Assembly (NCBI GenBank): GCA_937871705.1
Contig: CALMOO010000759.1
Coordinates: 1 to 5,455, forward strand
Length of the DNA stretch: 5,455 nucleotides
From: an uncultured Hymenobacter sp.
GTDB lineage: Bacteria; Bacteroidota; Bacteroidia; Cytophagales; Hymenobacteraceae
Direction of reading: 5' to 3'
Below are positions 5,330 to 5,455 of the stretch, one piece after another. The stretch's first letter is position 1. Each line of letters opens with the position of its first letter. The translations under genes and the position numbers were made by a program. Below the pieces are notes generated by a model. The model searched no databases, was not told the origin of the DNA, and saw only the letters and a program-made list of their open reading frames with translations.

Positions 5330-5337
5330 AAAAATTT

Positions 5338-5455
5338 ATGCACGCTTACTTCGATAACGCCGCCACTACCCCCCTCGACCCCGAAGTGCTGGATGCCATG
5401 CTGCCTTTTCTGGCGCAACACTACGGCAACCCCAGCTCGTTGCACGGGCCGGGGA
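5338..5455 (+). CDS. Cysteine desulfurase, NifS/IscS type, N-terminus (cut by the window edge)
   Basis: The ATG at 5338 opens 39 codons without a stop up to the edge. The start reads MHAYFDNAATTPLDPEV, and residues 29-36 read YGNPSSLH. These are the hallmark N-terminal blocks of class I (IscS/NifS-like) cysteine desulfurases: the DNAATTP motif near the cofactor site, and the GNPSSxH motif. Such PLP enzymes take sulfur from cysteine for Fe-S clusters, thiolated tRNA and other sulfur cofactors in the cytoplasm. The PLP lysine and catalytic cysteine lie beyond the window, so the subtype (IscS, NifS or a desulfurase-like relative) cannot be settled. No Shine-Dalgarno is seen; the ATG follows an A/T-rich stretch, usual for Bacteroidota. 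The same direction as glmM allows cotranscription through the repeat hairpin, or an unseen promoter of its own. Confidence 0.9.
   Translation, partial: MHAYFDNAATTPLDPEVLDAMLPFLAQHYGNPSSLHGPG

Noticed and set aside
5231..5337. CRISPR array or simple glmM terminator in the repeat-rich gap
   Set aside because: Units are 7 bp without spacers, so it is not CRISPR; the hairpin is followed by TTTAAAAATTT rather than a steady T run, so a plain intrinsic terminator is not well supported.

Overview
This window looks like a chromosomal piece from a Bacteroidota bacterium, most likely a Cytophagales member such as Hymenobacter. That placement is inferred from the TonB N-terminus, the exbB-exbD-exbD-tonB gene order, the GlmM N-terminus, promoter boxes of the TAnnTTTG type and the absence of clear Shine-Dalgarno sites. 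No mobile element, CRISPR array, rRNA or tRNA is visible.

The left half (1-2581, minus strand) is a TonB energy-transduction cluster read right to left: exbB, a 196-bp gap with a strong terminator-like hairpin, two non-identical exbD genes 12 bp apart, and tonB. The last exbD stop overlaps the tonB start by one base. tonB runs off the left edge inside a proline-rich linker encoded by long C runs, including one uninterrupted run of 18. Together these proteins would form the inner-membrane motor that uses proton motive force to drive TonB-dependent outer-membrane transport.

The middle (2582-3838) holds a 294-bp gap with the likely exbB promoter and leader, then mazG (nucleotide pyrophosphohydrolase, minus strand). 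Next is a 126-bp divergent region between mazG and glmM. It has candidate promoters for both genes, a GC-rich hairpin, an 11-bp palindrome, and a 7-bp-arm inverted repeat just upstream of the glmM -7 box.

The right half (3839-5455, plus strand) is glmM, a phosphoglucosamine mutase family gene for amino-sugar and cell-wall precursor synthesis. It is best started at a GTG, not at the upstream in-frame ATG. A 107-bp gap follows, almost filled by degenerate 7-bp repeats that fold into a long imperfect hairpin. The window ends in the first 39 codons of a class V aminotransferase-fold cysteine desulfurase (NifS/IscS type).

The protein-coding content is ordinary. The parts most worth a second look are the heptad-repeat hairpin between glmM and the desulfurase gene, the 18-base homopolymer inside tonB, and the hairpin that may split exbB from the exbD-exbD-tonB genes.
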